From NCBI RefSeq assembly GCF_006716565.1, contig NZ_VFPG01000001.1, positions 4,774,001 through 4,838,000 on the forward strand: a DNA stretch of 64,000 bases, in the 5' to 3' direction. Position 1 is the first letter of the stretch. Each line of letters opens with the position of its first letter. Position numbers and translations under genes: made by a program. Shown here piece by piece: positions 21,429-30,188 of the stretch. The notes under the pieces were generated by a model. It did no database searches and had not been told where the DNA came from. It saw nothing but the letters and a program-made list of their open reading frames with translations. The stretch comes from Nocardia bhagyanarayanae (GTDB lineage Bacteria; Actinomycetota; Actinomycetes; Mycobacteriales; Mycobacteriaceae).

Positions 21429-22343
21429 ATGTCCGCCCAGCACACCGTCAACCCGCACAAGCTGGCCTCGGCTCCGATCGTGGTGGGTGTCGACGGCTCC
21501 GACGCCTCTGATCTCGCGGTGTCTTGGGCCGCGGAGACCGCCATACGGCGCGGGCGTGCGCTGCGTCTCGTCCACGGCCTGAATCTCGCCGCGGCCCAGG
21601 CTGTTGTCGGCATGTACGACCTGATGGTGCCAGCCGTGGCTGCAACCCTGCGGGAGGACGGCGCCGCCATGCTGGCGACCGCGGCACGGCTGGCCCACCG
21701 CATCGATGCCGACCTGCGCGTGGAAACCGAACTCTCGCCCGCCCACCCGGCACGACTGCTGTGCGAGAAATCGCAGTCCGCGCACATGGTGGTGCTCGGT
21801 GCCGGGCACGGCGGCGAGATCGCCCACATCGGGTCGACACTGCTCGCGGTGACCGCCCACGGCCACGGCGACATCGTGGTTGTCCGCGACACCGGCAGCG
21901 ACCAACGGACCCGAACCACCGGGCCGGTGGTGCTCGGCCTCGACGACAATCGGGTCAGCCAAGCCGCCGTCGCCGCAGCCTTCGCCGAAGCCGGTCTGCG
22001 CGGCACCACGCTCATCGCAGCCCACGCCGCCTCCGGCATCACCTTCCACCCGCGTGCCGACATCACCAGCGTCCTGCCGGCCCGTGAACTCGAAGCCGCC
22101 GCACAGCAGGTGCTCGCCGAAGGACTTGCGGGCTGGCAGGAGAAGTTCCCCGAGGTGCCGGTGACGCGCAAGGTATCGGTGGCATCACCGCGCAACCTGC
22201 TCACCGTGTTGTCGAAGTCCGCGCAGCTGGTCGTGGTCGGCAGCCGTGGGCGCGGCGGATTCCGTGGCCTGCTCCTCGGCTCCACCAGCAATTTCCTTGT
22301 CCAGCATGCTCATTGCCCGGTGATGGTCTCGCACGAGCGGTAG
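21429..22343 (+). CDS. Universal stress protein, two USP domains
   Basis: Tandem USP protein of 304 residues, a paralogue of the one at 5.2-6.1 kb: both have VVVGVDGS/TDGS plus an altered first-domain signature (here GAGHGGEIAHIGSTLL) and a full second one (GSRGRGGFRGLLLGSTS). One domain thus probably binds ATP. It is preceded by the best pair of DosR-type boxes, so strong induction in hypoxia or NO is expected by analogy with Rv2623. Its 3' end overlaps, on the opposite strand, the tail of the SRPBCC gene. Confidence 0.93.
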   Translation: MSAQHTVNPHKLASAPIVVGVDGSDASDLAVSWAAETAIRRGRALRLVHGLNLAAAQAVVGMYDLMVPAVAATLREDGAAMLATAARLAHRIDADLRVETELSPAHPARLLCEKSQSAHMVVLGAGHGGEIAHIGSTLLAVTAHGHGDIVVVRDTGSDQRTRTTGPVVLGLDDNRVSQAAVAAAFAEAGLRGTTLIAAHAASGITFHPRADITSVLPARELEAAAQQVLAEGLAGWQEKFPEVPVTRKVSVASPRNLLTVLSKSAQLVVVGSRGRGGFRGLLLGSTSNFLVQHAHCPVMVSHER

Positions 22344-23066
22344 ACCAGCAGGCCGCGGGCGGCCACCCGGCCAGGCGAGTAGCACAAAGCAGCACAGTGA
22401 GGAGGGCCGGAAGGGGCTGTTCTTCGCGGCCTCGATGCGGCGGCGTAGGTTGGCGAATTGGCGCGCCTGCATGATCAGGTGGGCGGGCTGGCCGAAGAGG
22501 AAGTCGGCGACCGCCGTCAGCGGACGCGGCACATCCCGTCCGACGGTGCGCACCACCAAGCGAGTGCGTCCGCCGGGCAACTCGGTCAGATGGAAACCCC
22601 ACACACCCTGGGTGAACATCCGGGGGAGCGGTCCGCGCGGGTCGAAGGGGCGACCGCTGGGCAAGGTGAGGTCGCTGCGCAACACCAGCGTCCTCGGGCG
22701 ATCGATGATCGCGACCGTGAAGTAGGTGCGTCCATCGGCTGTCGCATTGATCCGGTCACCCACCCGAAGCTCCTGCCACTCGGGCACTATCCGCGTCGAA
22801 CTCGGCCAGCCACCGTTGTCGAGACGATCCCAGCTGTACCAGCCGGCGCGGTCGCGACCCATCTGGACCAGCCAGCGCCACAGGGCCTCCGGCGGGGCAT
22901 CGAACGTCGTGGCCATGGTGGAGCGATCCGTGGGTTCAGGCACCAGCGTGTCACCGGGATACTCCGCGGCCACCTCCGCCGCGGTGGCGCCCCAGCGCAG
23001 CATCCGATACCGCAGCACCAACGCCGCTGCCCCGCTCATGGCCAATAGCGGAAAGGTCCATCGCAT
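22185..23066 (-). CDS. SRPBCC-fold protein with an anchor and an antisense tail
   Basis: ATG 23066 has GGGAGG about 7 bases upstream. A hydrophobic helix (FPLLAMSGAAALVLRY) near the N-terminus is followed by an SRPBCC (START/Bet v1-like) ligand-binding domain, about residues 45-235: TMATTFDAPPEALWRWLVQMGRDRAGWYSWDRLDNGG and FHLTELPGGRTRLVVRT. This group often binds hydrophobic ligands. The last ~53 codons run antisense through the end of the USP gene and are Arg/Ala/Pro-rich, so the natural stop was probably lost and the tail is an extension. Confidence 0.75.
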   Translation of the reverse strand: MRWTFPLLAMSGAAALVLRYRMLRWGATAAEVAAEYPGDTLVPEPTDRSTMATTFDAPPEALWRWLVQMGRDRAGWYSWDRLDNGGWPSSTRIVPEWQELRVGDRINATADGRTYFTVAIIDRPRTLVLRSDLTLPSGRPFDPRGPLPRMFTQGVWGFHLTELPGGRTRLVVRTVGRDVPRPLTAVADFLFGQPAHLIMQARQFANLRRRIEAAKNSPFRPSSLCCFVLLAWPGGRPRPAGLPLVRDHHRAMSMLDKEIAGGAEEQATESAAPTAADHDQLRGLRQHGEQVAR

Positions 23067-23168
23067 AGTCGTGCCTCCCGTCATGCGTCCTACATTCAGC
23101 TGATGAAGCCGCTCAGGGGCCAACAGGGCGGCCCACGCCGCAGACAACGAAGACACCAGCGGGCAGAA

Positions 23169-23365
23169 CTATCGGCTGGTTCGTACGATGCGCGCGCCGA
23201 CAAGCAGGGCGGTAACGGCAACGACGCCGACCGCCCCGCCGCCCCCACCGCCGGAGACGGCCGCGGCGGCGATCACGTGGTGCCGTCGCGCTCGACAGGC
23301 TCGGCGTACACCCGATGAACCGCCATGGCATCCCTGACCTAGGTGAGAACGTCTTCGACCTTCAT
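23169..23365 (-). pseudogene. Relic of a GerW/YtfJ-family protein
   Basis: On the minus strand, MKVEDVLT is followed by an in-frame TAG, then VRDAMAVHRVYAEPVERDGTT, then a TGA. After a frame shift the text continues VIAAAAVSGGGGGGAVG and ends ALLVGARIVRTSR. These are the three hallmarks of the GerW family, in order: the AEPVERDGTTVIP strand, the Gly-rich loop and the short hydrophobic tail. The Gly-rich middle and the domain after it are largely deleted. One stop, one frameshift and one deletion mark it as dead. Confidence 0.65.
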
Positions 23366-23644
23366 CGTGCTCTACCCTCCGGTACGGGCTTCAACGGGCT
23401 GGGCCCGTCCCGTTTCAGTGTCCAACCGCGGCCCCACGACCGGCGAGAGTCGATCGGCCCTCGATAAAGGGAGGAATGGACACCTATAAGCCGTGAAGCG
23501 GTCGTAGAGAGCGTCGCGGTACGGAGATGCCGGGCACTACCGTCAGAATCGCAGCGCCGACCGTCGTGGCCGAAGGGCACCGAAGACGTTGTCTGGGCCG
23601 GTTCCATCGATGTGCGCCGCCCGTCGTGGTGCGAGTGGCTGCGG

Positions 23645-23938
23645 TCATTCGGGAATCCGTGACTGTGGTTCGGTCGGGACCGGGACGCGGGCTTGGGCGA
23701 GGCGGCGCAGGCGTTCGTGTTCGAGCCAGAACACCGCGACGCTGGTGATGAAGCAGATCGCGGTGGCGGTTGCGCCGAGGGCGACCCATTCGGTGGATCC
23801 GTATCCGGCTGCGGTGAGTGTGGATGCCAGGCCCACGACTCCGGCGATGAACAGCACGATGCCGGGGATGTTGTAGATGTCGGCGAGACTCTCTCCCGGC
23901 TTGGCGTGGTACGGCTGGCCGGATGTGTTGTCGCTCAA
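23645..23938 (-). CDS. UsfY-like small membrane protein
   Basis: About 97 residues from a TTG with AGAGGA 7 bases upstream. The segment YHAKPGESLADIYNIPGIVLFIAGVVG, a second helix (VALGATATAICFITSVAVFW) and the basic end LEHERLRRLAQAR match UsfY, the small protein encoded before rsbW-sigF in M. tuberculosis. Function is unknown; the family is stress-sigma dependent there. Here no rsbW or sigF follows, though a gutted SigF-like gene lies at 3.8 kb. The upstream frame to 24229 looks non-coding. Confidence 0.6.
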   Translation of the reverse strand: MSDNTSGQPYHAKPGESLADIYNIPGIVLFIAGVVGLASTLTAAGYGSTEWVALGATATAICFITSVAVFWLEHERLRRLAQARVPVPTEPQSRIPE

Positions 23939-24221
23939 GGTAATTCCTCTGATATCGAGTTCGGGCGGGCCGCGGCTGGGGGAGGTGCCGCGGCCCGTGA
24001 TCACCATGCCCGCCGAGGTGATCCCGTGATCAGAGTCCTTGGTCCCCGCGAGGACGGACCTCCGTCGGTATCGCGTCGCCGTTGGCGATAGACCAGCGCC
24101 ACACGGATGACCGAGGATGGCCTGTGCCAGTGAGTCTGCGGACGCGGCGGTGGTCACAGTGTCCGTGTGCGGTGTGGCGTGACCGGCTTCGGGATGCCGG
24201 GGCGAGCTGGCTGCGATGGTG

Positions 24222-25169
24222 TCAGGCATGAACGGGCGAGAGTATCTCCGCGAGTGATCGGCGTGGAGTAAGTGGCGGCAGGTCGGTGGCGTCGGGAGCC
24301 TGCCCCACGCGCAGGATGACCTGGGGGTGGGCGGTGTCGTCGAGGGCGTCGTGTCGAAGCCGAAGGCGTTGGTCGGCGCTGTCGAGTGGCGCCGAGAGCG
24401 GGCAGGTGGCCAGTCCGATGTTGGTCGCCGTCAACAGCACCGCGCTCATGGCCTCTCCGGCACGCAGGTGTGCAAGCCGGTCATCGTTGGGAGTGGCCAG
24501 CAGAAGCAGGTCGGCGTGGTCTGGTTCGGCGATCTCATCGGCTGCGGCGGAGCCGGCCGGCGCATGTTCGGAGTGCGTAGACGTGGTCCAGTATGCCGCC
24601 GCGTTCTCGAGGTCGTACGGCCCCGGGCTGCCGAATGCAGAGTCGGCTGCCCAGCCTTGGGTGGTGGGTCGTGGCTCGAATGCCCGCGAACCGCCGCTAC
24701 GGTCCCGGAGCAGGCGGATCATCGCGCCGAGGGCCGCGGCGCGCTCGGTCAACAGTCCGAGATACCCCGGCGGAGCGGTCCAGTCGCTGTAGAGCCTGCG
24801 GTCGCTGCGTCGGCGGGTGATCGCGGCGCTCATGGCGATGTCCTGGTTGGTGGGTCGCCGTGGCACCGCCGTGACGGCGGCGAGATGGTCGTCGTCATCC
24901 GGATTCGGCATCCGATGCACGATCGTCGCCCATCCGAGCGCGGCGAAGGCTACCGACAGGTGGTGCAATACTGCTCCGCAGCCGAGCAGCACATCACGTT
25001 CCTCGCCTGCGATCACGGGCCGCGATCGGCTCCGATCCAGATACAGGTGCATGCTGTTCGGGGTGATCTGCCAGCGCCAGGGCTGGCTGTTGCCTCTCGA
25101 CGGCGCGCGCAGGGCCAGTGCCAAGGCGGTCGCGACGGTGTCGTCGTCCGGCAATGCACGGCGGTCCAT
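24222..25169 (-). CDS. Acg-like nitroreductase family protein, second copy
   Basis: About 315 residues; begins MDRRALPDDDTVATALALALRAPSRGNSQPWRWQI, the Acg-family N-terminus, with the characteristic (N/S)xNxQPWRW. The C-terminal segment DDRLAHLRAGEAMSAVLLTATNIGLATCPLSAPLD matches the second half of the fold. It is about 40 residues shorter than the copy at 8.5 kb. It lies downstream of the GyrI/DUF302 gene with a 218-base gap containing DosR-like motifs, so it probably has its own promoter. Enzyme activity is not established for the family. Confidence 0.87.
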   Translation of the reverse strand: MDRRALPDDDTVATALALALRAPSRGNSQPWRWQITPNSMHLYLDRSRSRPVIAGEERDVLLGCGAVLHHLSVAFAALGWATIVHRMPNPDDDDHLAAVTAVPRRPTNQDIAMSAAITRRRSDRRLYSDWTAPPGYLGLLTERAAALGAMIRLLRDRSGGSRAFEPRPTTQGWAADSAFGSPGPYDLENAAAYWTTSTHSEHAPAGSAAADEIAEPDHADLLLLATPNDDRLAHLRAGEAMSAVLLTATNIGLATCPLSAPLDSADQRLRLRHDALDDTAHPQVILRVGQAPDATDLPPLTPRRSLAEILSPVHA

Positions 25170-25244
25170 GGGTGTCGTTGCCCTTCGTGGTCGAGTTGCG
25201 TTGTCTCCACGATCCCCCGCCGCGGCGTCGAACGGCAGGGCATG

Positions 25245-25272
25245 AGGACCCCTGATCAGCGGACTTCTGGAA
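25245..25272. promoter_or_regulatory. Possible DosR-type boxes before the second Acg-like gene
   Basis: AGGACCCCTGATCA at 25245-25258 and GCGGACTTCTGGAA at 25259-25272 each retain the GGAC(C/T) half-site. They lie 75-105 bases upstream of the nitroreductase start. Weak as single sites but in the expected place and number. Confidence 0.3.
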
Positions 25273-25387
25273 TTGCTGTGGACGAGATATCGACACTGAG
25301 CGCCATGCCGCTGAACACCGGTGCGCGAGCACGTCGCCACGGGTCTGTGCATCAGCTCGCGGCGTGTGGCAGCGGTACGCTACGCGA

Positions 25388-26296
25388 TCAGCAGTCTCTG
25401 TCGTCGGCGACCCGGTCGGGATCCGGCGCGGGTGAGGTCGCGCGCACCCGCGCCACCGCGGTGGCCAGGCGTCGGCGGAGTTGGCGGGCGATGGGATCCC
25501 ATGCACCACTTGTTGTTCGGCCGACAGCGGTGCGCGGGTCGGCTGCTTCGACGATGCTGTAGTCACCTTCGGCGCGCACGACGAGAGTGCAGCACGTCAT
25601 CAGCCCGAGGCGGGGGTCGATATCGAGCGCTTGCGCGGCGAGTTCGGAATGGCAGGCGCTGAGGATGACGTAGTCGCCGATCTGCGTGCCGCCGCATGCG
25701 GCTGCGGCGCGCACGTCGAGTTCGTTGAGCACGGTGAAGCCGTGGTCGACGAGCGCCTCGCGGATCGCCGGTACGGTGTGGGAGACCGACGTCGCGACGG
25801 TGGCGGTCAAATCCGTTGGCGTGACGGGGATACGGATCTCGGTGACGAGGTCGTGGGCGCCGACCGCTTGCTCGGGGGAGACCAGATACACCTCGGTCGG
25901 TGGCCCGGTCGGCCGGTATTGTGCTGTGGCGAGCCAAGTTTCGAGCGCTCGGTAGGCGCGGGTGATCGTTTCGTAGCCGCCGCGGTGGACGGTGCGTGCG
26001 TACCAGCCGGGTTCGGCGGCTCGCATCGTGAGTCCCTCGCTGGTCGCCGCCGACGGGTCGCCCGCTTCGACAGGAAGCGTGAAATCGACCTCGACGGTGG
26101 TTCCGGGACGGAAGTCGCTGTGGTAGGTCGTCGACGGCGGACCCGCAGTGGTCAGTCCGGCGGCGGCCGCGAGAGTGTGGAGCGTCGTCATGCCGGTGCC
26201 GATGTCGTCTCCGGCATGGTCGGCGCGGATGGTGCGGTGCAGCTGCAGCACCGTATGGGCAACCGACTCGACTACCGCGACCTCGTAGGACGACAT
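25388..26296 (-). CDS. GyrI-like ligand-binding domain fused to DUF302
   Basis: About 302 residues in two parts. Residues 1-160 resemble the GyrI-like/AraC effector domain (YEVAVVESVAHTVLQLHRTI, GWYARTVHRGGYETITRAYRALETWLA, TEVYLVSPEQA). Residues 165-300 are a DUF302 domain (SHTVPAIREALVDHGFTVLNELDV, YVILSACHSELAAQALDIDPRLGLMTCCTLVVR). DUF302 proteins are often near redox or copper/sulfur genes and may bind a small ligand. ATG 26296 has GAGGGAG about 8 bases upstream; the upstream flavodoxin gene overlaps this ribosome site region, so the two form an operon. Confidence 0.8.
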   Translation of the reverse strand: MSSYEVAVVESVAHTVLQLHRTIRADHAGDDIGTGMTTLHTLAAAAGLTTAGPPSTTYHSDFRPGTTVEVDFTLPVEAGDPSAATSEGLTMRAAEPGWYARTVHRGGYETITRAYRALETWLATAQYRPTGPPTEVYLVSPEQAVGAHDLVTEIRIPVTPTDLTATVATSVSHTVPAIREALVDHGFTVLNELDVRAAAACGGTQIGDYVILSACHSELAAQALDIDPRLGLMTCCTLVVRAEGDYSIVEAADPRTAVGRTTSGAWDPIARQLRRRLATAVARVRATSPAPDPDRVADDRDC

Positions 26297-26309
26297 GACC
26301 GGCACTCCC

Positions 26310-26837
26310 TCAGCCATAGTGAGCGCCGCGCTCGAGTTCGATGCGAGCCAGCTGTTCGCCCCAGCGGCGGGCGCGGTCGGCCTCGCCGGCGGTGAGCGGC
26401 CCGGTCATCGCGTCGACCAGGAAATCGGTTGGCTCCCCGACGAGCTGGTAGCCCAGCCCGCGCAGGCGTCGTCCGATGCCGTGCGCCGCCGAGCCGGGCA
26501 GCCACCGCGGATGGGCGGCCTTGGTGCCGAACGCCGCCGCGTGGGCGCCCTCGGGGACCGGTAGCGCGCTGTCGAGCCATTCGCGGATCCCGGTTTCCAC
26601 CGCGACGGGGGTGTTGGTGCGGGTGGCGGCGTCGCGGCGGGTGCGGGGCCAGCTGAGCCCGAAGACGTGGGTCGGGCCGCCGACCACCAGAAGATCCACC
26701 GTCGGCTCTGGCAGTTGAGCGGCGGTGGTGACATCGAGCAGCTCGACGGTGGCGTGGGCGCCCAGTCCCTCGGCGATCGCTTCCGCGATCGTCGCGGTGT
26801 TGCCGAACATCGACTCGTAAACCACGCGGGCTCTCAT
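26310..26837 (-). CDS. Flavodoxin family protein
   Basis: About 175 residues, FMN-binding. The N-terminus RARVVYESMFGNTATIAEAIAEGL contains the flavin phosphate loop (T/S-x-G-N-T), LLVVGGPTHVFGLSWPRTR the second loop, and AAAFGTKAAHP the third. ATG 26837 is used because AAGGAG lies 6-7 bases upstream. First gene of an operon with the GyrI-DUF302 gene (about 13 bases apart). It is divergent from the Rv1733c-like gene and shares a spacer with two DosR-like motifs. Confidence 0.88.
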   Translation of the reverse strand: MRARVVYESMFGNTATIAEAIAEGLGAHATVELLDVTTAAQLPEPTVDLLVVGGPTHVFGLSWPRTRRDAATRTNTPVAVETGIREWLDSALPVPEGAHAAAFGTKAAHPRWLPGSAAHGIGRRLRGLGYQLVGEPTDFLVDAMTGPLTAGEADRARRWGEQLARIELERGAHYG

Positions 26838-26934
26838 CGGGGTCTCCTTCACGCCTCGGGTTCTGCGGCTGTTCAGGATTCGACGCTACGGCGGCTGCCG
26901 CCTTCCCCGACAGTGCCGAACCGCCATCCGGTAA

Positions 26935-27010
26935 AGGACCTTCGTCGCCGAACCCCGCCGCGGCCAGGGAAGCGGGGCCGCTGGGCCCGCGCGCCGAGGA
27001 CCTTCTTCTC
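26935..27010. promoter_or_regulatory. Two possible DosR-type boxes in a divergent promoter
   Basis: AGGACCTTCGTCGC (26935-26948) and AGGACCTTCTTCTC (26997-27010) share ten of their first eleven bases and lie 62 bases apart, one near each divergent gene (flavodoxin on the left, Rv1733c-like on the right). The GGACC-TT half matches the DosR box. Confidence 0.4.
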
Positions 27011-27046
27011 TGCCCGATGGACTGGTCCGTGGGTGATGCTCGACCC

Positions 27047-27511
27047 ATGGGCCACAGCACCAGGGACAAGCGGACGGTGACACGGTTCGAGTCATTTGCC
27101 TGGGGCCGCTGTTGGACAGTGGCGGCGAGTCTGTGGTCGCGACGGCCGTGGAATCCGAATCCGCTGCTACGCCCCGGCGACCGGCTCGACATCACGCTCC
27201 GGGTTTTCGCCGTACTTGCCGGGTTGCTCGCCGTGCCGATCGCGGGTGCGCTGGCCACCACGACCTACGCCGATGGCGCTCGCCAGGTCGCCGCACAGCG
27301 CGCGGTGGTCTCGCAGGCCGAGGCGTTGGTCATCACCGAGCCGGTGCAGACCGGGCCCGCCCGCTGGGAAGCGAGCGTGCGATGGACCGCGCGCAGCGCC
27401 GCGGTGAACGCCCGAATCGTCGTACCGCGCAACGTATCCCGCGGGCAATACCGCACCGTCTGGATCGGACCCGATGGCACCCCGATCGAAGAGCCCCGAC
27501 GAGTGGCTTGA
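27047..27511 (+). CDS. Rv1733c-like membrane protein, short form
   Basis: About 154 residues. The segment RRPWNPNPLLRPGDRLDITLRVFAVLAGLLAVPIAGALATTTYADG is the N-terminal anchor of the Rv1733c family (N-P-L-R-x-x-D-R motif then a helix). The external part follows with RWTARSAAVNARIVVPRNVSRGQYRTVWIGPDG. Rv1733c has about 210 residues and a second helix before its end; this one stops after EEPRRVA and lacks it. It may be a natural short form or a recent truncation. ATG 27047 is used; 27017 is also in frame. It precedes a USP gene by 50 bases, probably in one operon. Confidence 0.7.
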   Translation: MGHSTRDKRTVTRFESFAWGRCWTVAASLWSRRPWNPNPLLRPGDRLDITLRVFAVLAGLLAVPIAGALATTTYADGARQVAAQRAVVSQAEALVITEPVQTGPARWEASVRWTARSAAVNARIVVPRNVSRGQYRTVWIGPDGTPIEEPRRVA

Positions 27512-27561
27512 GATACCTCTCCGCGAGCACATCAATGATCGCGGCATCGAAAGGACAGGTC

Positions 27562-28464
27562 ATGGCAACAGGCAATTCCGCACGCACAGTCGGATCGAAC
27601 GCACCAGTGCTCGTCGCCGTCGACGGGTCGGCCAGTTCCTATCAGGCCGCGGCATGGGCCGCGGTCGAAGCGACCCTGCACGACTGTCGCCTACGCATCT
27701 TCACCTCGATGGCGATCCCCAGCGGATACGGTCCGGCAAACACCGTGACCGAAACCCACCTGGAGCCGCTGCGCGCCGAGGGCCAACGCATCGTCGCCGA
27801 AGCCACGCGGATCGCCCGCACCGCCGCCCCAGGCAAACACCTGCTCATCGATACCGAGGTCGGTTTCGACCTGGTCACCCCAACTCTGATCGAGCGCTCA
27901 CATCAGGTGCGGATGCTGGTGGTAGGTAGCCGCGGAATCGGCGCGTTCCAGCGTGGACTGCTCGGCTCGGTCAGCACCGCGGTCACCCACCACGCGCGCT
28001 GCCCGGTCGCCGTCATCCACACCAGCGCCTCGATCGACCCGATCTCGGCCGAACAACCCGTCCTGGTCGGCGTCGACGGCACCGACAACAGCATGCCCGC
28101 GGTGAACCTGGCTTTCGAAGAAGCCGCTCGCCGCAAGGTGGAGCTCATAGCCTTGCACGCCTGGAGCGACACCAGCGGCCCGTCGCTGCCGGTCGACGGG
28201 TGGGACGCTGCCCGCGAGTCCGCGGCGGCGGTGCTCGCCGAGAGCCTGGCCGGCACCAGCGAACACTATCCCGAGGTCCGGGTCCGTCGTATCGTCACCG
28301 CCGACCGGCCCGTGCGGTCGTTGCTCGACGAATCCGCCCGCGCTCAGCTCGTCGTAGTGGGCAGCCACGGCCGCGGCGGCTTCGCCGGCATGCTGCTGGG
28401 CTCCACTAGCAACGCCCTGCTCCACTCGGTGGAAACGCCGTTCATCGTTGTCCGTGATCGCTGA
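27562..28464 (+). CDS. Universal stress protein, two complete ATP-binding domains
   Basis: Tandem USP protein of about 300 residues; the ATG follows AAAGGACAGGTC. Both domains have complete signatures, GSRGIGAFQRGLLGSVS and GSHGRGGFAGMLLGSTS, after VLVAVDGSASSYQ and VLVGVDGTDNSM. With the USP at 4.3 kb it forms the subset expected to bind ATP twice. It sits behind the Rv1733c-like gene, a pairing that also fits the DosR regulon of mycobacteria. Confidence 0.92.
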   Translation: MATGNSARTVGSNAPVLVAVDGSASSYQAAAWAAVEATLHDCRLRIFTSMAIPSGYGPANTVTETHLEPLRAEGQRIVAEATRIARTAAPGKHLLIDTEVGFDLVTPTLIERSHQVRMLVVGSRGIGAFQRGLLGSVSTAVTHHARCPVAVIHTSASIDPISAEQPVLVGVDGTDNSMPAVNLAFEEAARRKVELIALHAWSDTSGPSLPVDGWDAARESAAAVLAESLAGTSEHYPEVRVRRIVTADRPVRSLLDESARAQLVVVGSHGRGGFAGMLLGSTSNALLHSVETPFIVVRDR

Positions 28465-28529
28465 CATGAGGCAGCGGAAGGCGCGATGCGCTGCTCGGTC
28501 GTAAGGGTGCCCACCAGACGCCTGTCCGG

Positions 28530-30188
28530 TCAACGGGATTGCTTCGCGGGGTTGAGCAGGTGGGTGCGCGCGTACGCGATGGCGTCGGGGGTGTGTTCGA
28601 AGATCTGGGAGTCACCGCCCGGCGGGAGGGCGCCGATCGCAGCGAGGCGCCGGTGGTGGTCGTCGCGCAGACCGGACATGAGCACGGTGATGTGGTGGTG
28701 GTCGAGTTTGCCGATGGCGTCTTTGAGCACGAGAGCGCCGGTGGTGTCGAGAGCGGTGATGTGGGACATGCGCAGGATGACGACGCGGACGTCGGACACC
28801 TCGGCCAGTTCGAGGAGGAATCGGTGGGCCGCCGCGAAGAACAGCGGTCCGTCGATGCGGTAGGCCACGATGTGGTCGTGCAGTAGTCGGTGCTCCTCGG
28901 CGAGGTGGGTGACGTCTTCGGCCGGGGTATCGAGTGGAATCTGTTGCAGGCGGGCTTCTTTGGCGACGGCCCGCAGGGCGAGTACGACAGCGATGCCGAC
29001 GCCGATGGCAACAGCGGCGACCAGGTCCATCACGACGGTGACGCCGAAGGTGACGGCCATGATCGCGGCGTCGCCCTTCGAGGCGCGGGCGATCGCCGAA
29101 AGGGACGCGGTTTCGACCATCCGCACGGTGGTGGCCAGCAGCACCCCGGCCAGTGCGGCCAGCGGTATGTCGGCGACCACGCCGGCGGCGGTGTAGATGA
29201 TCGCGGCCAGCACGACGGCGTGGGTGAGCGCGGCCAGGCGGGTGCGGGCGCCGGAACGAACGTTCACCGCGGTGCGCGCGATCGCACCGGTGGCCGGCAC
29301 GCCACCGAACATCGGCGCGGCGATATTGGCCAGCCCCTGCCCGAACAGTTCCCTGTCGGGATTGTGGCGGGCGCCGACGGCCATCGAGTCGGCCGCGGTC
29401 GCCGACAGCAGCGACTCCAGCGCGGCGAGCGCGGCCACCGCCAGCGCGGGGCCGATCAGGGAGCCCATCTGATCGAAGTGCACGAATCCGAGTGTGGGAG
29501 CGGCCAGTCCGGAGGGAATCTCGCCGATCGGAGTGAGTTCGAGGCCCCACACTCGCGCCGCGACGGTGGCGGCGGCCACCGCGATCAGCGCGACGGGCAG
29601 CTTCGGCAGGTACCGGCCGCCGGCCAGCACGACCGCCGCCACCAGCAGCGCCGTCGCGAGCGTCACATGGTGGGGGTGCGTAATGTACTGGCGCACTGCG
29701 TCGGAAGCCATCTGCCACACCTTCTCGCCGTCGGCGTGGGCGATACCGAGGGCGGAGGGAAACTGTTGCAGGGCGATGACGACAGCGATCCCGGCGGTGA
29801 AGCCCTCGATCACCGGGGCTGGCATGTAGCGCACTGCCCTGCCGACCCCGGCGACCGCGAGCACCACCAGCACGAGGCCGGCCAGCAGCCCCACGGCCAG
29901 CACCCCGCCCCCGCCATGCTGATGGAAGATCGGTACCAAGACCACTGTCATCGCCCCCGTCGGCCCGGACACCTGAAACCGGGACCCGCCGAAGACCGCC
30001 GCCACCGCGCCCGCGACGACAGCGGTCGCCAGACCAGCAGCCGCACCCAGGCCGGAGCTGATGCCGAAGCCGAGCGCCAACGGCAGGGCGACCAGAGCGA
30101 CCATGAGCCCGGACAGCAGGTCAGCGCCGGGTGCGCGGACCGCCGGACTCCAGTCCGACCAGGATGGGAGAAGTGCGCGCACGCTCAC
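28530..30188 (-). CDS. SulP family anion transporter with STAS domain, coupled to PEPCK
   Basis: About 552 residues. The transmembrane part covers about 15-410, beginning [44 protein letters not shown] replaces the SVGPES motif, which is typical of the bacterial bicarbonate/sulfate branch. A STAS domain covers about 440-550 ([35 protein letters not shown]). The GTG start overlaps the stop of the PEPCK gene by 4 bases (GTGA), so the two are translated together. Because PEPCK uses or releases CO2, bicarbonate is an attractive substrate; this is inference. The longer open frame upstream is a shadow of PEPCK. Confidence 0.9.
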   Translation of the reverse strand: MSVRALLPSWSDWSPAVRAPGADLLSGLMVALVALPLALGFGISSGLGAAAGLATAVVAGAVAAVFGGSRFQVSGPTGAMTVVLVPIFHQHGGGGVLAVGLLAGLVLVVLAVAGVGRAVRYMPAPVIEGFTAGIAVVIALQQFPSALGIAHADGEKVWQMASDAVRQYITHPHHVTLATALLVAAVVLAGGRYLPKLPVALIAVAAATVAARVWGLELTPIGEIPSGLAAPTLGFVHFDQMGSLIGPALAVAALAALESLLSATAADSMAVGARHNPDRELFGQGLANIAAPMFGGVPATGAIARTAVNVRSGARTRLAALTHAVVLAAIIYTAAGVVADIPLAALAGVLLATTVRMVETASLSAIARASKGDAAIMAVTFGVTVVMDLVAAVAIGVGIAVVLALRAVAKEARLQQIPLDTPAEDVTHLAEEHRLLHDHIVAYRIDGPLFFAAAHRFLLELAEVSDVRVVILRMSHITALDTTGALVLKDAIGKLDHHHITVLMSGLRDDHHRRLAAIGALPPGGDSQIFEHTPDAIAYARTHLLNPAKQSR

